Below, piece after piece: positions 51,684 through 60,824 of a DNA stretch of 64,000 bases. The stretch spans positions 682,001 to 746,000 of the forward strand of contig NZ_BIMC01000001.1 in the NCBI RefSeq assembly GCF_004000885.1, read 5' to 3'. The position numbers were made by a program, and so were the translations under genes. The notes beneath the pieces were generated by a model. The model saw only the letters and a list, made by a program, of their open reading frames with translations. It ran no database searches and was not told the origin of the DNA. The first letter of the stretch is position 1. Every line of letters starts with the position of its first letter. The DNA comes from Paenibacillus glucanolyticus NBRC 15330. GTDB lineage: Bacteria > Bacillota > Bacilli > Paenibacillales > Paenibacillaceae.

Positions 51684-52610
51684 TCACTTCGTGAAATTAA
51701 TGATACCGGCCGATTTGACCGTGATTTTGGAATACTTGGCTGGCACCAGCACGTCATCCGAAGACTTGGAGATGACTTGCGGGTAAATGTTATCCGGATC
51801 GGGCTCAAGAACTTTGTAATAGATAACCGCTTCGGAATCACTGACATAGTCGACCGAGGATATTTTAATGCCATAACCCGGATTTGGCAGATCATCTTTG
51901 GTTACCGTTACTTTGTTCTGCGATTCATCCACCTTGACCACGCTGGTGCTTATACCCGATTCGGGCTGTTCGGGTTTCTCGGGTAACGTGATCTGCGGGT
52001 GCTCTTCAATGAACTGGATCGAATGATAAGCAAGCTCTGCCGCCTCAATCCGCGTTAAATGATTCGTTGGATGGAACTTGTCATTGCTATCCAGCTTAGC
52101 GATTTTGGTTAAGAGCAGGAACTGCACCGCTCCCCGGCTCTCCTCCTTCATCAAGTCCTCGTCAGCCACATGCAGATACATCGCAACGACAGGATAATTT
52201 CCCGTCTGCTGAATGGCTTCCGAGAGCAGAGTCGAGAACACTTCCCGCGTTATCGGTTCATTCCACTTCATGTCTGAGGATACGGATAATCCGTTCTGAA
52301 CCGCGATATTCACGGCGTTGGCATACCAGGCATCCTTCGGCACGCTGTCAAACGAACGGCCGCTATAGTTCGGCTGCACTTTCAGATCAGCCACATTAAC
52401 AATCATCTGGACCGCTTGGGCAGTTGTAATCGTCCTGGACGGAGCGAATTTGTCAGCACTTATGCCTTGGATAATCCCTTTCGCCTGCAGCTCCTTCACC
52501 ATTTGCAGCGGCTTCTGCTCCTGGATATCCGTGAAAGCAGAGGCGGCGCCAGCACCGAGTAGTGACGAAGTAACAAGCATTGCAGTTAACAATTTGGTTG
52601 TTTTTTTCAT
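51684..52610 (-). CDS. Secreted S-layer-homology protein with PrcB-like C-terminal domain
   Basis: This 308-residue protein has a signal peptide (KKTTKLLTAMLVTSSLLGAGAASA, cleavage near residue 25). Three SLH-type repeats follow (about 25-205: FTDIQEQKPLQMVKELQAKGIIQG, WYANAVNIAVQNGL, LTRIEAAELAYHSI), which bind cell-wall pyruvylated polymers. The last 90 residues form a beta-rich domain (TVTKDDLPNPGYGIKISSVDYV) resembling the PrcB C-terminal domain, probably a protease-associated or inhibitor-like module. It is expected on the cell surface. Ribosome site AGGAGG lies before the ATG. Confidence 0.82.
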   Translation of the reverse strand: MKKTTKLLTAMLVTSSLLGAGAASAFTDIQEQKPLQMVKELQAKGIIQGISADKFAPSRTITTAQAVQMIVNVADLKVQPNYSGRSFDSVPKDAWYANAVNIAVQNGLSVSSDMKWNEPITREVFSTLLSEAIQQTGNYPVVAMYLHVADEDLMKEESRGAVQFLLLTKIAKLDSNDKFHPTNHLTRIEAAELAYHSIQFIEEHPQITLPEKPEQPESGISTSVVKVDESQNKVTVTKDDLPNPGYGIKISSVDYVSDSEAVIYYKVLEPDPDNIYPQVISKSSDDVLVPAKYSKITVKSAGIINFTK

Positions 52611-52677
52611 ATTTACACCTCCTATAATCTCTGACGCAGAGGTGCTGGAATATGTTTCATCTCCGCCCTATTTTCTT

Positions 52678-53142
52678 CTAAACACTTTTTTCGCTGTCCA
52701 AGCCCAGCTTCACGTACATTTCACGGGAATATCCTTGCAGTTTCTGCTCCAGCGCCTGGGCCTGGTCCTTGAATGCAGTCAACTCCCGAATCATTCGGGA
52801 TCGACCGGCAGGGCTGAACGTCTCATGAATCCGCTCTTTGAAATAATCATGAACGATATAATTCCGCTGCTTCCACACTTCCTTTAGTTGAAGTGTTTCT
52901 TCTTCGGAGAATGGAAAGTAATGCTGGATCTCGTGCACCAGCTGACCGAGAGAACTGCTTAATTTCCGCTGATATAACTGCGTGAAATCTTCTTCCGAAG
53001 GCACGTTCCCTTGGGAGAGCTTGATCAGCATCAACAAATTCGCAAGCTGCTGCTCAAGAGCCTGTGAATAATACACCGCTAATCCGAAATAGGCAAACAG
53101 CTCTTTGGAGTGGTCACTGTCCAACAGTCGAGATTGTTTCAT
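52678..53142 (-). CDS. Hypothetical helical protein with HEPN-like RxxxxH motif
   Basis: This all-helical cytoplasmic protein has 154 residues. Near residue 93 it carries WKQRNYIVHDYFKER; Arg93 and His98 form the R-x4-6-H motif of HEPN ribonuclease domains, and the surrounding hydrophobic pattern fits a HEPN helix. The first helix (ELFAYFGLAVYYSQALEQQLANLL) is similar to other small HEPN-like proteins that lack toxins' partner genes. No antitoxin or nucleotidyltransferase gene is next to it. It may be a solitary, possibly inactive HEPN protein; function unknown. Confidence 0.6.
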   Translation of the reverse strand: MKQSRLLDSDHSKELFAYFGLAVYYSQALEQQLANLLMLIKLSQGNVPSEEDFTQLYQRKLSSSLGQLVHEIQHYFPFSEEETLQLKEVWKQRNYIVHDYFKERIHETFSPAGRSRMIRELTAFKDQAQALEQKLQGYSREMYVKLGLDSEKSV

Positions 53143-53222
53143 GGTATCCTCCTCTAGTATTGGCTGTCTTTACCGTTTCTATTTGTGTATATCCTATATG
53201 GTAAAGGAAGACTGCACCTACT

Positions 53223-53954
53223 TCAACCTACTTTTCGGATCGCATTCGCCGCATCCTTGCGGCAGGCAATCCATAGATATATCACCAGTAAAATAAAGCT
53301 GTATATGAACAAATATGTAATTGTCAAAGTCAACATCAGCATAGACATTCCTTCAGCATGCATAAACAGATTAATCATAACGGAGACGGGTGGCAGTATA
53401 TAAGGGACAAATCCAAAAGAATCCGGCAGCCCCTGAACGATGGATTGTCCTGCTAATGCAAGTACGATAACCATGAACAGCAAGCCGGCTGCTCTCCCCT
53501 GGTTCTCCATGAAACTGATTTGAAAAAATAAGGACAGCGAAATGCCAAGCAAGGCTAGTCCAGCATGGCCCACGTAACCTAGAGCAAGCTCATCGAATGT
53601 AATCGGCTTATCAAACATCCCGAAAATGATGGGGTAAAGAACCGCAAACAAGCTGAAAATCAAAGACAGTAAAGCAACCGTGGAATATTGAGCGGTATAA
53701 AATCGTCTAGAGCTGCCGCTATGAACAATAAGGAGTATGGATTGACGACCTTGGTCATGATTAAGAAAATTCATGCCGAGCCAGGCTGAACCGATAAACA
53801 GCAGCACAGCGGTTACGGCATAACTGTCCAATATCGGATTTGGCCGGTAGGAGTATATAAATACCACCGAGATCAATATAAAGGCGACTGGGGCGAAATA
53901 CCGGTACGATCTCGTGTAGCTCGCCAGCATGTACTTAATCAACGGAATTATCAT
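53223..53954 (-). CDS. ABC transporter permease (ABC-2 like)
   Basis: This 243-residue membrane protein has six predicted helices (about 18-33, 42-60, 90-112, 125-150, 160-175, 205-230). It overlaps the ATPase gene start region by 4 bases, so the two form one transporter. SLA-type drug, peptide or signalling exports are common for such small two-gene systems. I see no substrate clue. Confidence 0.8.
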   Translation of the reverse strand: MIIPLIKYMLASYTRSYRYFAPVAFILISVVFIYSYRPNPILDSYAVTAVLLFIGSAWLGMNFLNHDQGRQSILLIVHSGSSRRFYTAQYSTVALLSLIFSLFAVLYPIIFGMFDKPITFDELALGYVGHAGLALLGISLSLFFQISFMENQGRAAGLLFMVIVLALAGQSIVQGLPDSFGFVPYILPPVSVMINLFMHAEGMSMLMLTLTITYLFIYSFILLVIYLWIACRKDAANAIRKVG

Positions 53955-54841
53955 GCCCTCATCCCCTCAACCTGTTGGCTTAAAGGAGATTCCACCTGCT
54001 CCATCGTCTCCCCGCTCCACGGCTCAAGGCGGATTATGGATCCCCCCGACTGCAGAATCCGGAGCAAGATATCGTCTGCTGAATGCTTGCGTACAACCAT
54101 CGATGCCGGATTCCCTCGGGATATCCAATATAGAAATCCAGGCTCCCCTTCCAGCTCCCGCAATCGGTCCGGTTGAACGTCAGCGAATTCCAGCTTCGTT
54201 CTTGCGTCAACATTATGGATAGCGAGCACACCGTCTCGTTCCATCCGCCCCCGCTTCAGTTGTGTCACCCGATCGGCTAGCGAGGCAATCAGCAAGGGTT
54301 CATGAACGGACATCGCAATCGCTGTTCCCTGCCTCTTCATTTCGCCTAGGATACCGATCATCTCCATCTGGGAAGACTCGTCCAATCCTGACAGAGGTTC
54401 ATCCAGAACAAGCACATCGGGCTGCCGAAGCAAGGCCTGCATTAAATTGACCTTTTGGAGCATCCCCTTGGAGCATAATGTCATTTTGATGTCCTGCAGC
54501 TGAAAAACGTTCAGCATCGCATCGATCCGCTTCGTCGCTTCTTGTGTATCCAATCCTTGAATGCTGGCCATATGGTGCAAATATTCTGAAGGACGAAACC
54601 GAAGAGCAGGAAAGCGCTCCGGTACATATCCGAAACGCAAGGATGCTTCTAGTTCAACTCTGGATCCCTCAGAGGGAATCGCAAGTCCGGCTATGATATG
54701 GAGCAAGGTGCTCTTTCCCGCTCCATTGCCTCCAATTATGGCTACGCACTCGCCTCGGGATAAACTCCAGCTGATATTTTGCAATACAGCAGACTTTCCG
54801 AAACGTTTATGTACTCCGTTTAATTCGAGCAGCTCCTGCAA
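53951..54841 (-). CDS. ABC transporter ATP-binding protein
   Basis: This is an ATPase of about 296 residues with Walker A GGNGAGKST, Walker B VLVLDEPLSGLD and H-loop MSVHEPLL. The signature is weak (LCSKGMLQKV replaces LSGGQ), as in several ABC-2 exporters. The C-terminal 85 residues are an added domain (ELEGEPGFLYWISRGNPASMVVRK). AGGAG nine bases before TTG 54841 is the most likely start; the frame could begin three codons earlier. It precedes and overlaps the permease gene. The 292 bases upstream to msrA hold no gene I can support. Confidence 0.85.
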   Translation of the reverse strand: MQELLELNGVHKRFGKSAVLQNISWSLSRGECVAIIGGNGAGKSTLLHIIAGLAIPSEGSRVELEASLRFGYVPERFPALRFRPSEYLHHMASIQGLDTQEATKRIDAMLNVFQLQDIKMTLCSKGMLQKVNLMQALLRQPDVLVLDEPLSGLDESSQMEMIGILGEMKRQGTAIAMSVHEPLLIASLADRVTQLKRGRMERDGVLAIHNVDARTKLEFADVQPDRLRELEGEPGFLYWISRGNPASMVVRKHSADDILLRILQSGGSIIRLEPWSGETMEQVESPLSQQVEGMRA

Positions 54842-55133
54842 ACACTTCAACTCCTGTTCCCCTTGTTCTGGTGCTGTATGTATTGTAGAACTTCTCTATG
54901 CGAAAGCACGGCAGCTCCATTTACTCTTGGACAAGGCTCGTATCTTACATGACAATAACATTTTATGGACGTCGTTTCAATGATGGCTACCTTTCGTGTA
55001 AGTTTTTTTAATTGACGGGCAAAGGGGGTGCCATTATTTTAATAAGGTATCGTAGACGAATGGGGAATAGGGGCTTATAATTACTTATTTATAGAAGCAT
55101 TACACACCATCATCTTAGAAATGGGGAATCAAT

Positions 55134-55658
55134 GTGATACAAAAAGCAACGTTTGCCGGAGGCTGCTTCTGGTGCATGGTTAGTCCGTTTGAGGAACAGC
55201 CGGGTATTCATGGCATTATATCGGGATATATGGGCGGGACGCTTGAGAATCCTACATATGAGCAAGTCTTAACAGGAGAAACTGGCCATTTGGAGGTTGT
55301 GCAGATTACATTTGACCCGGACATTTTCCCCTATGAGAAATTACTGGAGTTGTATTGGCCGCAGATCGATCCTACCGACGCTACAGGCCAAGGCAATGAT
55401 CGCAAGAGCCAATACCGTGCAGCTATTCTATATCATAATGAAGAACAACGCGAGCTGGCCGTCAAATCGAAGGAAGAACTCGCCAAGAGCGGACGCTTTG
55501 ATCAACCGATCGTGACCGAAATCCGGGAAGCATCCGTATTCTATCCTGCGGAAGAATACCATCAAAACTTCCATCGCAAAAATCCGAAACACTACAAGGA
55601 ATCCAGAGTATACTCCGGCCGCGACGCCATTATCGAAAAGTACTGGAAATCATTCTAA
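55134..55658 (+). CDS. msrA: Peptide-methionine (S)-S-oxide reductase
   Basis: This repairs oxidised methionine in proteins. The catalytic motif GGCFWC lies at residues 9-14 with Cys11 as the attacking residue. GYMGGTLENPTYEQVLTGETGHLEVVQITFDP and AEEYHQNFHRKNP match the family closely. There is no fused MsrB domain, and the usual C-terminal resolving cysteines are absent, so another reductant must regenerate it. GTG 55134 is preceded by a modest GGGGAA. It stands alone with its own terminator. Confidence 0.94.
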   Translation: MIQKATFAGGCFWCMVSPFEEQPGIHGIISGYMGGTLENPTYEQVLTGETGHLEVVQITFDPDIFPYEKLLELYWPQIDPTDATGQGNDRKSQYRAAILYHNEEQRELAVKSKEELAKSGRFDQPIVTEIREASVFYPAEEYHQNFHRKNPKHYKESRVYSGRDAIIEKYWKSF

Positions 55659-55662
55659 AGTG

Positions 55663-55694
55663 AGAAAAGGCGGCCCCACGGGTTCGCCTTTTCT
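55663..55694 (+). terminator. Terminator of msrA
   Basis: AGAAAAGGCG and CGCCTTTTCT pair perfectly around a 12-base loop. Confidence 0.8.
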
Positions 55695-55784
55695 GTACAC
55701 AGCAGCCAACCATCTGTCTGCTGTTTAATCATTCGCCCAAACCTCAGTCCATACTAGGCTTGGCGGATCAAACCATCTGCTATC

Positions 55785-55822
55785 AAAAAACCTGTTCCCT
55801 GATTGACAAAGGGGACAGGTTT
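55785..55822 (-). terminator. Terminator of the copper-binding protein gene
   Basis: On the minus strand AAACCTGTCCCC pairs with GGGAACAGGTTT, followed by a T-run. Confidence 0.75.
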
Positions 55823-55835
55823 ATGTACTTCTATT

Positions 55836-56174
55836 TTAGGCGTGGCTCAGCATTTCCTGGCAGACCTCGGCACATCTACGGCAAGCCTCCGCACATTCTT
55901 TGCAGTGCTCATGATCGTGCTTTCCGCACTCTTCCGCACAAGCCAGACAAGCCTTGATACACAGTTCGCAAATCTCCTTGACGTAAGGGCTTTTACGTGA
56001 CATTGCTTGAGCTGCAAACGCACAAATATCGGCACACTCTCTGTTGAGTGCAATACAATCGCGAAGCATAGCCAATTCGTATTCTTTCAGACAGGATACA
56101 TAGCATACATTGCAAGCGTTCATACATTGGAGACATGCTTCGATGCATTCTTTATATTTGAGTTCATTTAACAT
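55836..56174 (-). CDS. Cys-rich four-helix copper-binding protein (DUF326/Csp type)
   Basis: This 112-residue protein is built from regularly spaced CxxxC pairs along four helices (CIEACLQCMNACNVCYVSC, CIALNRECADIC, CELCIKACLACAEECGKHDHEHC, CAEACRRCAEVC). Such proteins bind many Cu(I) ions inside the bundle and serve storage or detoxification. No signal peptide is present, so it should be cytosolic. AAGGAGG before ATG 56174 fixes the start. The CobW-type metallochaperone gene lies upstream on the same strand with about 126 bases between, so a link through metal homeostasis is possible but not proven. Confidence 0.9.
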   Translation of the reverse strand: MLNELKYKECIEACLQCMNACNVCYVSCLKEYELAMLRDCIALNRECADICAFAAQAMSRKSPYVKEICELCIKACLACAEECGKHDHEHCKECAEACRRCAEVCQEMLSHA

Positions 56175-56300
56175 TGTGGATATCCTCCTTGTAGTTACTA
56201 CGCTATGCCTTAGTATTAAACGCTGGATGGCTGTCTGAATCAAATGCAGGTGGGAGAAGCCCAAGGTACAATTAGCCAAAAGAATCCACAGCAGTACAGC

Positions 56301-57395
56301 TTATGCCAAACGGTTCTTCCCCTCCAGCGCTTCAAGCTGCTGCTGGAGCAGCGATTTCTGGAAGTGCTCACCGATAAACACGACCACGTCCGGTACTTGA
56401 CCCTGAGGCGTGATTTTCATAAAATCGGATTCGCGGAACGCATACTGGAACAGAAAACGGCTGTTGGTATCGCTAAAGGTAAGAATGCCCTTGGCCCGGT
56501 ATACATCTCTCGGAAGCTCCGCTATCAAACGTTCGAACTCCACACTGTTCACAGGCTGGCTGAAATAATACGTGTACGACATAACATGATCGTGAGAGTC
56601 GTGCGCGTGGTTATGGTCATGAGAATGAACATGAGTAGGGTCATGGCTAGAGTCATTATGTAGAGAATGCGCGGCATCTTCTTCACGAACATGAGCATTC
56701 ATTGTTTGCTGATCATGACCTGCATCTTGAGTGTCAAAATTGGCCGGGTTCACGCCCCCTCCAATGCCGGTTTCCATCGCCGCACGCTCTTCACCTTGCA
56801 GCAGTTCCTCCACATTCACCGCACAGCGCACCGCAGGCAGAATCGGCGCATACGGATTCCAGCGCTCCACCAACTGCCGGATCGTTTCTTCATCCTGTTC
56901 GCTGACCTGATCCATCTTGTTCATGATCAGTGCGGAAGCCGCGCGAATCTGCTCCTGCATCAGTCGGTAGGTCTTTCCTTTTTGCTCGGCATTCAGATGC
57001 AGCAGATGTGCGGCGTCAACGACCGTAATCATCTTTTTCACATCGATTCTCATATATAACGAAGCTTCCGCGGCGGCATCCAGAATCTCCATTGGATTCG
57101 CAATCCCCGTCGCTTCAATAACGATGACATCCGGCTGCTCCCGCTGAACCAGCGTCGCAATCTCCGACGACAGATCAGAGCGAATCGTACAGCAGATGCA
57201 GCCGCTCAGCATTTCAGCTGTCGGAACCTCTTCGCCGGCGATAAGTCCATCAATATTGACCTCGCCGATCTCGTTCATTACAATAGCCGGTCTCAAACCC
57301 TGCTCCTTCCAATGCGCGATAAGCCGGCTAAGCAAGGTCGTTTTTCCACTGCCAAGAAAACCTGATAGAATATATATGGGTGTTACGTGTTCCAC
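56301..57395 (-). CDS. CobW/COG0523 G3E-family GTPase metallochaperone
   Basis: This 364-residue GTPase has Walker A GFLGSGKTT at the start, the metal-binding motif GCICC near residue 70, EATGIANP and NKMD for guanine binding, and a His-rich stretch (HDPTHVHSHDHNHAHDSHDH) between the GTPase and the C-terminal CobW_C domain. The family carries zinc or other metals to target enzymes, often under zinc shortage. AAGGAG before GTG 57395 fixes the start. A 16-base palindrome lies 20 bases upstream, in the position of an operator. Confidence 0.9.
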   Translation of the reverse strand: MEHVTPIYILSGFLGSGKTTLLSRLIAHWKEQGLRPAIVMNEIGEVNIDGLIAGEEVPTAEMLSGCICCTIRSDLSSEIATLVQREQPDVIVIEATGIANPMEILDAAAEASLYMRIDVKKMITVVDAAHLLHLNAEQKGKTYRLMQEQIRAASALIMNKMDQVSEQDEETIRQLVERWNPYAPILPAVRCAVNVEELLQGEERAAMETGIGGGVNPANFDTQDAGHDQQTMNAHVREEDAAHSLHNDSSHDPTHVHSHDHNHAHDSHDHVMSYTYYFSQPVNSVEFERLIAELPRDVYRAKGILTFSDTNSRFLFQYAFRESDFMKITPQGQVPDVVVFIGEHFQKSLLQQQLEALEGKNRLA

Positions 57396-57414
57396 GTTCC
57401 ATACTCCTTTGCGT

Positions 57415-57430
57415 GCATAATTTATTATGC
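57415..57430. promoter_or_regulatory. Palindrome upstream of the CobW gene, candidate Fur/Zur-type operator
   Basis: GCATAAT-TT-ATTATGC is a perfect 7-2-7 inverted repeat 20 bases upstream of the start. It recalls the 7-1-7 sites of the Fur/Zur family without matching a defined consensus. Confidence 0.45.
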
Positions 57431-57503
57431 TAGCGAGTGTACTACATTTCATCCACCTGCTGCAAGCGTCCTACCATTAACCTAAACAGGAGTCGTGATT
57501 CAG

Positions 57504-58022
57504 ATGAACTCAGCACAAGAACATAAACGGCAATCCCCCGATTCCGTGAACTGCATGGTCATCACCGTCTCGGACACACGGACCGTTGACACGGACAAGA
57601 GCGGTAAACTGATGATGGGCTTGCTGGAAGAAGCCGGGCATGCGGTTGCGGCCTACACCATTGTTCAGGACGAATATGAAACGATTCGGGAGCTGATATA
57701 CACTGCAGTGAGCAACCCCGGAATTGATGTCGTGCTATTAACCGGCGGAACAGGCATATCCAGCAGAGACACCACTTATGAAGCAGTATCCTCCTTGCTG
57801 GACAAGGAACTCCCTGGATTCGGGGAGATTTTCCGCTACCTCAGCTTTACCGAAGACATTGGTTCTGCTGCGATCTTAAGCCGTGCTATTGGCGGTACGC
57901 TAAGCCACACGGCCGTCTTCTCCATGCCGGGGTCTGCCGGAGCCGTACGGCTTGCAATGAACCGTATTCTTCTGCCAGAGCTGCGACATATAAAATATGA
58001 GCTGGACAAACACAAGTCATGA
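57504..58022 (+). CDS. moaB: Molybdenum cofactor biosynthesis protein B
   Basis: This protein of about 172 residues belongs to the MoaB/MogA group that adenylates molybdopterin. NCMVITVSDTRTVDTDKSGK, LLTGGTGISSRDTTYEAV, LPGFGEIFRYLSF and MPGSAGAVRLAM are the family signatures. The start is probably ATG 57504 with AGGAG 11 bases upstream; GTG 57495 is possible. No other molybdenum cofactor gene is present in the window. It ends at a strong terminator. Confidence 0.92.
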   Translation: MNSAQEHKRQSPDSVNCMVITVSDTRTVDTDKSGKLMMGLLEEAGHAVAAYTIVQDEYETIRELIYTAVSNPGIDVVLLTGGTGISSRDTTYEAVSSLLDKELPGFGEIFRYLSFTEDIGSAAILSRAIGGTLSHTAVFSMPGSAGAVRLAMNRILLPELRHIKYELDKHKS

Positions 58023-58050
58023 TCACCCTTCGAGAGATCCAGGAGAATAT

Positions 58051-58088
58051 AAAGAAAGCCGGATGCTTGTAGTCATCCGGCTTTCTTT
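58051..58088. terminator. Terminator of moaB
   Basis: AAAGAAAGCCGGATG and CATCCGGCTTTCTTT form a perfect 15-bp stem around an 8-base loop. It lies between convergent genes. Confidence 0.92.
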
Positions 58089-58098
58089 TATTTTCGCA

Positions 58099-58632
58099 CT
58101 AACTGCTGACGCGCCCTTGATATTTGGCCAACAGCGCGGGCGCTATTTTTTTGACCTGGCTGTAATAGTTATCCGTCTTATCTCCAGTCGATGTGTAGAC
58201 GATCGACGTTTCCTTGTCGCTGATGATCAAATTGTGCCCGCCGGCCACGTTGGCGTCACCCTCCGTGACACCAAAAATCTCCTTGATTCCTTTTTCCCTG
58301 GCCGCTTGATCCTGGTAGACGTAGACGGTAATAAACTGGCTGGCATCATAATTGATCCGGTACTGATACGTGATGTTGCCAATTTCATCCTCCGCATAGG
58401 TCTCATTGGTCAGCGGCATCTTCACTTTGCTAAAAGAAGCTTGAAGCTCCTCAAGAAACTTTCCGTTCATACCACGTCCTGATATCCGGGCCTCTCTTGA
58501 GCCTTCCTCATAAGCCTTCATGTTGTATAGGCGCATTTCATCCTTGGCCACTTGTTTAGAGCAGCCTACCGATATGGCAAGAATGGAACACAGCAATACT
58601 GCTGCAGCGATTCCGCGATAATTCATGTTCAC
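58099..58632 (-). CDS. Hypothetical lipoprotein
   Basis: This 177-residue protein has a signal peptide with lipobox SVGC (lipidated Cys24). The mature part is alpha/beta with charged helices (AKDEMRLYNMKAYEEGSREAR) and strands (NITYQYRINYDASQFITVYVYQD). I recognise no named domain. It is expected to be anchored on the outer face of the membrane. It is a single gene that shares the moaB terminator. Confidence 0.8.
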   Translation of the reverse strand: MNMNYRGIAAAVLLCSILAISVGCSKQVAKDEMRLYNMKAYEEGSREARISGRGMNGKFLEELQASFSKVKMPLTNETYAEDEIGNITYQYRINYDASQFITVYVYQDQAAREKGIKEIFGVTEGDANVAGGHNLIISDKETSIVYTSTGDKTDNYYSQVKKIAPALLAKYQGRVSS

Positions 58633-58713
58633 TCACCCTTCCCTTGGTGTCAAAGGTTACCTTGCCTTAGGATGCCTGCGGGTAATGAACATTATGCGAA
58701 TTCAAGCTAATAA

Positions 58714-59712
58714 TTAAAGCGATATGACACTTCTTCCGACTGCTCCTCCCTGCAAGATGGTATTCAGCACGTCAGGGAGATCGGTCAACCCGTATTCCCT
58801 GATTCCTTCTTGAAGTACGGCTGTCGGCTTCCATTCATCAGCAAGCCTGGACCAGACGGATCGGCGATAGACCATTGGGCAGTATACCGAATCGATCCCC
58901 AGGAGATTAATCCCTCTCAAGATAAACGGAAACACCGTGGTATCAAACGCACCGCCGCCAGTCATGCCGGAAACGGCGATGCCCCCGCCGTATTGTACAC
59001 TTTTTAGAAGTGAGCTCAGCTGGCTGCCCCCGACAGGATCCACCACCGCTGCCCACCTCTCAGCCGCTATCGCTCCTTTTGAGACAGACTCGGTTTCTTC
59101 CCGGGATATAACTTCATCAGCTCCAAGCTTCTTGAGCCAATTCGCCTGACTGGATTTGCCGGTCGATGCCGTCACACGGTAACCCAGCTGACTCAGGATC
59201 GATACGGCAAAACTTCCAACTCCACCCGTTGCACCCGTTACAAGAACCGGTCCCTGATTCTGCTGGAGTCCGTTTCGCAGTAATGCCTCAATCGACAGGG
59301 CAGCGGTAAAACCTGCAGTGCCAATGGCCATCGCCTCTCTTGGCGACAAGCCTTGCGGCAGAGGCACAAGCCAGTCTCCCTTGACCCTGGCATATTGGCT
59401 GAATCCACCTTCATGCGATACGCCCAGCTCGTAACCGGTGCAGAGGACATCATCACCTTCCTTGTAACCGGGATGCGAGGATTCCACTACGGTTCCCGCC
59501 AGATCAATGCCTGGAATGAACGGATACCTGCGCACTATTTTGCCTTCCGGAATGCTGGCAAGCCCGTCCTTGTAATTAACCCCGCTGTACAATACCCGGA
59601 CAGTAACATCTCCTTCAGGAAGCTGATCGATGGAGATGTTCTCCACGCTTCCACGAACCTCTTGCTCCTCTTGACGAAGAACATAGGCTTGAAAATTGGT
59701 TTGGCTGCACAC
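58714..59712 (-). CDS. YhdH/YhfP-family quinone oxidoreductase (acryloyl-CoA reductase-like)
   Basis: This is a zinc-independent medium-chain dehydrogenase of 332 residues. GVNYKDGLASIPEGKIVRRYPFIPGIDLAGTV, GTAGFTAALSIEAL, the NADPH motif VTGATGGVGSFAV and GIDSVYCPMVYR are typical for the YhdH/AcuI branch. Such enzymes reduce acryloyl-CoA or quinones; substrate here unknown. AAGGAG seven bases before GTG 59712 supports that start; the frame extends three codons further. The gene stands alone. Confidence 0.9.
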   Translation of the reverse strand: MCSQTNFQAYVLRQEEQEVRGSVENISIDQLPEGDVTVRVLYSGVNYKDGLASIPEGKIVRRYPFIPGIDLAGTVVESSHPGYKEGDDVLCTGYELGVSHEGGFSQYARVKGDWLVPLPQGLSPREAMAIGTAGFTAALSIEALLRNGLQQNQGPVLVTGATGGVGSFAVSILSQLGYRVTASTGKSSQANWLKKLGADEVISREETESVSKGAIAAERWAAVVDPVGGSQLSSLLKSVQYGGGIAVSGMTGGGAFDTTVFPFILRGINLLGIDSVYCPMVYRRSVWSRLADEWKPTAVLQEGIREYGLTDLPDVLNTILQGGAVGRSVISL

Positions 59713-59935
59713 ACTGCTCACTCCTTCAGTTTTATATTTTGATTGTATCCCCGTATAAAATCTGCGCCATGAATGTTGAAACTGTGCATATCCGCCGGAA
59801 TAAGGCGATTTCTGCGCTTTCCCGAGAAATAATCCGCAGCAACAGATTCAAAAGTAGTTACAGGTTATGTTAGGATGAAAAAAGAATCCTCCTCTTGCTA
59901 TAACTACTTCATATACGGGAGTTGAACTGAACATT

Positions 59936-60742
59936 ATGAACAATTCTATACAGGAAACTCAAGCGTCATCCTTCCGCTTTTCGTTCCTGCTTACCTTAGT
60001 GACATTACTTCTGTTACCCATCGCCAGCAAGCCCGTCAGTCAAGCTCTTAAAAGCATTGGAATACATACAGAATTGGGAGGCGTCGCCGGTTCATTTCTC
60101 GTTTTTTTTCTGAGCTTGGGACTTATCCTTTTATTTCTTCGCTTAGTCTACGGAGCTGTTCCCTTCATTACCCGGCCTGGCCTTAAAGTGTACTTACAGA
60201 TGGGTCTCCTCTTTATCATCATTACAGGGACCTGCGAATACTTCAGCACTTACCGCTCGGTTGAAGCATCTGTATTGGATAAAAGCCATGCTTACCTTGA
60301 AGCCCCCTTCAGCGTGGAGAATGCCCGTATTATACATCCGAAAGCATCTTCAGATAAAGCCTATGCCTTTGTCATCACACCTGGACTGGGTCTGCAATTA
60401 TCAGCCCATACCAGGGGATGGTTCGGATGGGATATGTCCGTTGTATCCACATTCTACCCTCCGGCTGAGAATTCCTCTTCGCCTTCCATATTTTCAGAGA
60501 CAAATGTTCACTCATCGCTCGCCTTCGGGATATACAGAAGCGAAGAACCGCTTCGGATCTATGTGAACGGTCAGCCTGCACCATCTATACCTTATCGCCA
60601 ATTAAGACCATATGTCAGTGAAGATTTGTACATGTGGTATTACGAACATCAGCCTGACCCTGTCATGAATAAGGATAAACTTCATCTGATCGCCCGCGAT
60701 GCAAACGATAGCGTTATAGCTCAAGATCAGCTTGATTTGTAG
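59936..60742 (+). CDS. Hypothetical membrane-anchored protein
   Basis: This 268-residue protein has three membrane segments in the first 105 residues (LLTLVTLLLLPIA, GSFLVFFLSLGLILLFLRLVY, VYLQMGLLFIIITGTCEYF). An outer domain of about 160 residues with many aromatic residues follows (GWFGWDMSVVSTFYPP, YMWYYEHQPDPV). I do not recognise it. The ribosome site is weak (GGGAG 14 bases before ATG). The terminator behind it suggests a transcript of its own. Confidence 0.65.
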   Translation: MNNSIQETQASSFRFSFLLTLVTLLLLPIASKPVSQALKSIGIHTELGGVAGSFLVFFLSLGLILLFLRLVYGAVPFITRPGLKVYLQMGLLFIIITGTCEYFSTYRSVEASVLDKSHAYLEAPFSVENARIIHPKASSDKAYAFVITPGLGLQLSAHTRGWFGWDMSVVSTFYPPAENSSSPSIFSETNVHSSLAFGIYRSEEPLRIYVNGQPAPSIPYRQLRPYVSEDLYMWYYEHQPDPVMNKDKLHLIARDANDSVIAQDQLDL

Positions 60743-60753
60743 CCATGCACAAA

Positions 60754-60796
60754 AAGACACTCCCTCGCATGCCAAGCAGCAGATAGGGAGCGTCTT
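60754..60796. terminator. Terminator between convergent genes
   Basis: AAGACACTCCCT pairs with AGGGAGCGTCTT (one mismatch) and is followed by ATTTTATTT. Confidence 0.75.
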
Positions 60797-60824
60797 ATTT
60801 TATTTCCACAGGTTAATTCTATTT

